Assembly (NCBI GenBank): GCA_020055645.1
Contig: CM034546.1
Span: 69,874,001 to 69,938,000, forward strand
Origin: Tomocerus qinae
Taxonomy: Eukaryota > Arthropoda > Collembola > Entomobryomorpha > Tomoceridae
Length of the DNA: 64,000 nucleotides
Direction: 5' to 3'
The notes beneath the pieces were generated by a model that was given only the letters and a program-made list of their open reading frames with translations, had not been told where the DNA came from and searched no databases. Positions 58,784 through 64,000 of the stretch are shown in pieces. A program made the translations under genes and the position numbers. Numbering within the stretch: the stretch's first letter is position 1; every line of letters begins with the position of its first letter.

Positions 58784-61700
58784 GGATTCCCCCATGGAAA
58801 TAATAATTTGAACCACATGAAACGAGTTCTATTGTGCCGTTTCTAATATAATAAACATTTAATAAAAATATATTTATTCAATAGGGACGGAAATGGTTGC
58901 TTTTCTTGTAGCATCAAATGATATTTGCTCTTTTTTAATTTAGATAATTAAATATTTCCCTTCTTGCCTGTATTATATTATGCGAATGCGAAACTCTATC
59001 TTCGCATATTATAATACATTTAATGCGAGCAACTATAATAAGTACGCATTCCTTTAGCTGTGCTTATGATTTTTGGATCTACTAGGAAGTCTCTACCCTC
59101 TGGGCCTTTTCGTTTACTACCTGCGCCTTCGCCGTCAATACACTCAACCCAAAACCGGGTTAACAATCTCGAGTTCGAGATTAAGTAAAGATTTAGAAGC
59201 AAAAAAGAAAGCCCATAGACTCGATAATATGTACAGATAGTTTGCGTTGTTCCTACTATTGATAAGTGTAAACTATGTAAATACGACTAAATCGAAGATT
59301 AGGCAAGAAAAGATATACATGATTTAATTCTAACTGGATAAATAAACGGGTTCTGTATCAGGGCAATTATCAATCAATGTAGTATAAACATCATTAATAT
59401 TCCGAAAAATACCTTGCCAAGAAAGAATAACTTTAGCTGTACGTTGTACTTCAAGACGTTTACCTTTTCCCGAACACCGTGCTAGTGCATTTTTATGGTT
59501 AACGTCCGTCGTGGTCGTGACTCAATCTAAAAACAGTTGGCCGCTATGCACATAGCTATAGTTTCGTGGGCAAGTATGCTAATTCTTATTCACCTCTTAT
59601 ATATACTGCAATATAATTATGGCGTTGAAAATAATGTAACATAGTACAATTTGCATAGAAAGTAAAACCTATGCATTTTTGCCGGCAGACTTTATCTAAT
59701 CTAGGCTTTTGTAATAGTGCACTATAGTGGTAAACAAATTACTCAGACTTAAAAAGCAAGTTTTTATTACGCTGTTCTAATAGAATACTTGGAAATTGAA
59801 AACCTTGGAATTGCCGTACAAAAGGTTTCCAGTGAGTTACAGTGTACATACTCAGTACTCAGTAAACAAGAATCGGTTGGTGCAAAATAAACATTAATTG
59901 TATTGAGTCAAAAAACTTTGATCTTGTTAACTTATAAAGTTGATTGATGCGTACATAAAAGAGTTCTTACTTCTTGGACTTGGTGGGCAAGCTGAACTAG
60001 TGGTAGTGAACATATAAAGAAGGAAAAATTGGAATTCCTGTGTAGTTGTTTAGTGTAACAGTGACATAGCTCTGGTTCTAAGGACATTATATATAACTAT
60101 ATCTACAGAGATCGAATTTCATCCTATGCTAAGTAAATACAACTAACGTAGTGTAGCAAGGAAAGGCACCTTTTGTGTGGAAATAAAATTTTTTTAAATG
60201 TAAAATTAATATTCAAACTTACGATAAATGATATCTCAACCCAATTAAAGACAGTTTTTGCTAACATTGATAATTAAAGTGATAATAATATGCAATTACG
60301 TAGGAAAACATTTCTGTAGATAATTTTCAATAATCTGGTGCCTACCTTATATACTGAATGTCATTCTCCATACCAATCTCTTCTCCTCCACCTCCAAAAT
60401 ATTCAGTTTTATGCGTATTAATTTTACAATGCCATTACCGAACAGTTTTAGGAATTTCATTGCATGCAGTTTCATTTATCAACTATGAAGGATAGTAATA
60501 CAAACCTTCAATGAGTTTATCCAACTCTTTGTCTCTTGCGAATAAAGAAAAATGAATTTTTATAACTTATGAAATTAAACCTAGTTTTTGGTGAGTAGCC
60601 AATGTGGAAGTCATATTATAATAAATAGTCATGCTAAATAAAGAAACACGACATATTTGGTACAGCAATGTAATCATTTTCTGATCTAGAGTTCTATTGT
60701 TTCGTCTTAGTGAATAATGTAGGTATTTCTATCAGTTTCATCAAAAGTTATTATAGAGAGGAAATTGAAGCAGGAAAGTCACTAAAGTCATTAAGATGAA
60801 ATTGAAACTATGATTGTGTGTGAAGTAAACTATACTCAATTCTAGGAGTTGGTGTTAGTTATGTGAAGTTCAAGGCTTGAACTTGTGCTATAAAATGAGT
60901 GGAATATTTGTAATGTGTTAACATGCAGAGCATTATATTTAATCTATGGTTTTATAGCATGTTCGTTAGCAGTAGGGGCAGTAAATAAGGCAAGGTCGTT
61001 GCAATTCAGTGAATCTCCTCAATCTTCATTTGTCTAGGCATCAATATAGTAATATTATTACATTAGTATTTTTTCGTGTCTGTTTAATATGCATATTGCG
61101 TGCTGATAACTCTGTAATATCAGCTCTTGGATAAATGAGATTATGGATTGGATGAGTGCCAATTCCTAATGACAAAAAAGCAGAGCAGAAATAGTTCATT
61201 ACGTTTGTTATCAGACCACAACTTTCATACACACGTGTACTTAAGTTAAACTTACTCTTTCATTGTATAACCAAAATGCAGAGATACTATACCTAATCCA
61301 TCAGAACTCATACTAAAAACTAAATATACCGCTAAAAATACATTGGTTAGCAATAATAAATCTATAAACTCAACCTACATTTATTGATATAGTAAGGAAA
61401 AATATTAATTTGTAAACATACATACAATATACGTCAATTGTCCATGTAAATTGACTCTTGAATGAATTTTAAAGTTTTTTATATCTTGACTGCATTGACT
61501 GTGTCCGCGTTATATACGACAGATGCAGTCAATCAATTATTTTTGTTCCAATAATATAAACCAGACAATCATCAAGGTTCCCAAACACAATAACAGGTTT
61601 CTTAAAATATATTTTTATTTTAGTGCAACTAGTAACTAACGCTGCACAATTTTTTTCACAGTTTTACTAAACATCTTGTTATTGACATCACTTAGATCTC

Positions 61701-62317
61701 TACCCAATTAAAAAAGTTATGTATCATGTTACCCTATCTATGTAAAGTGAGAAAAAGTTTGGGCATTATTATTGTGGTTTCTTGCTAAAGATGTTAATCA
61801 ATGAATGTAGGCATTGTCTTTATTTGGCCATTATGGATATAAGCAGGAAATCTTTTTAAATTGCTCCAACTGAATCGTGATAGTATGTAGTTTACGATGT
61901 ATAGTCATAAGGGGTGGGCAAAAACATTAAGAAATATGGACAAAGTGCATACCATTTAAATAGTTGTATATTATCTCCTACTGTCATAAGTGGTAATCAA
62001 AAAATTGTTCAAAATTGGCATCTGCGTAAAATATTTAACATAAACTTGGAGAAAAAAATTCCACCAATTTCAAGTTGTGAGCCAACTCTGATTGTTTGTT
62101 ACTAACCCTTAGTGTAATTTACTAGCCGTTGATAGAACATGTAGGATAAATACATTATTATAATTACATAGCTCTAATAAGAGAGACCGACACGGGTGCA
62201 CATTTCCTTGTTTCACAATTACAAATCCTAGCCACATCATTCACGCAATCATAGATCATTTTGAACTGCTACCTTGATAATTCTAGTTTTTAATGTCTCG
62301 AACATTTGGTGCATCAA
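58784..62317. other. Intergenic, no gene seen
   Basis: Over 3.5 kb only short frames occur. AATAAA motifs just after 58,848 probably end the crystallin-like transcript. A 60-codon minus-strand frame at 59,020-59,202 is Lys/Gly-rich but matches nothing I recognise. No RNA gene or obvious repeat seen. Confidence 0.45.
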
Positions 62318-64000
62318 ATGGCACTGTTCATTGTTACAGTTTTGGCTCTTAGCCTATTAGTTGGTGCAGCAATATTTTCACAATTAACATTTTGGCCGTT
62401 TGTTCCTCCGGTAGCTCTGTAAGTGATCATTATGTATTTTTAATGCTTACTAATTACTATTTAAATTTTGACACTTAAGAGTTAAAAATTTTTTGTACGT
62501 CAGATTGCCGCAGTTGAGCTACACTTCTTACACTCAGAATACTGTTTGTCGTCCAAGTGAAAATATTCGATATCCTAAAACCCAAGAAGATGTTGTTGCT
62601 ATTGTCAAAGAAGCCATTTCAAGAAAAACTACTGTTAAGGCATTTGGACATCGTCACTCTATCTCAGATATTATTTGTACAGATGGAATTCCAGTGGATA
62701 TGCGACGAATTCAGGGAATCTCATACAATGCACAAAATGAGACAGCGACTGTTGGGGCTGGTGTCTATCTTTATGACTTCACAACTTTCCTAAAAGAAAA
62801 AGGTAGAGCGTTAAGAACTGTTCCAGGATATGGAAATATTACTATTGGAGGAGCTGTGGGAACTGGAGCACATGGATCAACTATTAAATACAATTCTTCT
62901 ATTTCGGAACAAGTCGTTGGACTCACAATTGTCGATGGACGGGGACAATTGAGGAAAATTGACAAAGAAGAAGACCTAAAAGCATTCCGTGTCCATTTAG
63001 GTCTTCTTGGAATAGTTTTAGATTTAACTCTGGCCACCGTGCCATTATATAAAGTGCTAGCACATAACTACGTCGTTAGTGAAGACGTTTTGACAGATGG
63101 AAGAATTATTGACATTGCAAAAAATACTGATCAAGTCTCAATCTATTGGTTCCCATCACTAAAGCAGGTAAATACCAAAATTAATATTATGTAGTAACCT
63201 TTTGATGAAAGAATTAAAAAATATTTCCTATTTTTATGTAAAATATTTTCCCTTTAGATTGTAATTTCAAACTGGACGATAGTGGACGTAAACACTCCAG
63301 GAAACGCATGGACCAGCGACCATGTCCCACCAACATCCAAAACATTCAACGCTTTAGCAGCGACTTTACTTGAGCTGTTACAAGAAATCGAGTCTGTTCC
63401 TGCATTAAGTTTATTGGAGTTATACTTTAAGTATGCTCTACTTAAGACAGTTCCTGACTTTGTGCCAATTTATACTGAAAACGGAGTGACTGCAAAAAAT
63501 CCTGCAGTAGGTTACTACGATCTGATGTTTTCCCCGATTTGTCACGAAACTGGATTTATTCAATGTCCATGGCTACACGGACCAAAACATAACCTCACAT
63601 TTTTAGACAATGAATTTTCACTTTCCTTGGACCAACTACCGAGATTTATTCCCATTGTTAAAGATATTCTTCACAAGAGTCCAGCAGCTTTTCCTATGTT
63701 TGGAATCTTGATGCGATTTTCAAAGGCGTCACAGTTATACATGTCATCAAGCTATGGTCGAGACTCCTGTCACTTTGAGTTCTACATGGCGAAAAGAAAA
63801 AATCCTTATGAAAAGCCCAGCTCGGGTCTAGCTGCATATCAAACAATTTTTCAAACACTGGTAACAAAAATCACATAAAATACGACGTAAATGTTTAATG
63901 CATGCAAAAATTGTTAAAAAGTAGGTGGTTATCAATTACATGATAGTAACAGCTGTAAATATATATATAATAATATGTTTTAGAGTGATTGAATATTAAG
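62318..64000 (+). CDS. FAD-dependent aldonolactone oxidase (gulonolactone-oxidase-like), partial
   Basis: Likely oxidises a sugar acid lactone or related alcohol with FAD; vertebrate L-gulonolactone oxidase makes ascorbate this way. Exons 62318-62418, 62504-63167 and 63258-63860 splice in frame, and the gene continues past the window. Exon 1 encodes a hydrophobic N-terminus (FIVTVLALSLLVGAAIF), suggesting an ER or secretory signal anchor. Exon 2 holds the PCMH-type FAD domain: GHRHSISDIICTDG, where His85 takes the place of the covalent FAD-binding histidine, then VPGYGNITIGGAVGTGAHGS. Exon 3 carries the start of the C-terminal ALO-type domain (PVGYYD-like AVGYYDLMFSP; FEFYMAKRKNP). Four of the usual five features are seen; the C-terminal H-W-x-K motif would lie beyond the end. 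Substrate is not determined. Confidence 0.82.

Noticed and set aside
59150..59190. Possible tRNA B-box (gagttcgagatt)
   Set aside because: No matching acceptor stem, anticodon arm or A-box at suitable distance; the sequence is a simple ctcgag-centred palindrome.
59020..59202. 60-codon minus-strand frame rich in Lys and Gly
   Set aside because: No family, no flanking splice signals that lead anywhere; too short to support.

Overview
The window is AT-rich animal nuclear DNA with short GT-AG introns, probably from an arthropod. A springtail-like hexapod would fit the mix of a Star-like FkbM methyltransferase, a gulonolactone-oxidase-like gene and a secreted crystallin-like protein, but the sequence alone does not prove this. 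About a quarter of the window is host genes, about 14 kb is one complete virus-like transposon, and much of the rest is satellite, foldback and MITE-type repeat. All exon models come from reading splice sites and frames by eye.

Layout. 1-4.7 kb: a 33/34-bp satellite lying between two direct copies of a 360-bp repeat, other dispersed repeats, and a truncated non-LTR retrotransposon tail. 4.7-8.1 kb (-): a Star-PAP/TUT1-like nucleotidyltransferase gene with a degenerate active site and one frameshift. 9.1-10.8 kb: a composite foldback element. 11.06-11.87 kb (-): a GNAT acetyltransferase. 17.5-19.2 kb (+): an unrecognised coiled-coil protein with a hairpin element in intron 1. 20.8-23.6 kb (-): a seven-exon MATH-BTB protein. 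25.1-25.6 kb: a second non-LTR tail. 27.5-29.1 kb (+): a six-exon Star-like FkbM protein.

29,952-44,086: a 14.1-kb Maverick/Polinton (adintovirus-like) element with 1.54-kb terminal inverted repeats and a perfect 6-bp target duplication. It carries ten genes, all on the minus strand: unknown X, integrase, minor capsid (penton-like), a tiny lysine-rich protein, major capsid, adenain-type protease, protein-primed-type DNA polymerase B, FtsK/A32-type packaging ATPase and two small conserved ORFs. Four of them (X, major capsid, polymerase, ATPase) each contain one 57-66-bp spliceosomal intron. The structural, protease, ATPase and integrase genes are open throughout, whereas the polymerase is broken by three small frameshifts. 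Together these are the integration, replication, packaging and virion-building functions of a small dsDNA virus, resident in the host genome.

45.3-47.8 kb (-): a GT10 alpha-1,3-fucosyltransferase with one homopolymer frameshift. 52.0-56.5 kb (+): the FACT subunit SSRP1 in 14 exons, 782 aa, with tandemly duplicated C-terminal exons. 57.9-58.8 kb (+): a secreted beta/gamma-crystallin-like protein with one frameshift. 62.3 kb to the end (+): the 5' part of an FAD-dependent aldonolactone oxidase (gulonolactone-oxidase-like) that runs off the window. No rRNA, tRNA or CRISPR array was recognised.
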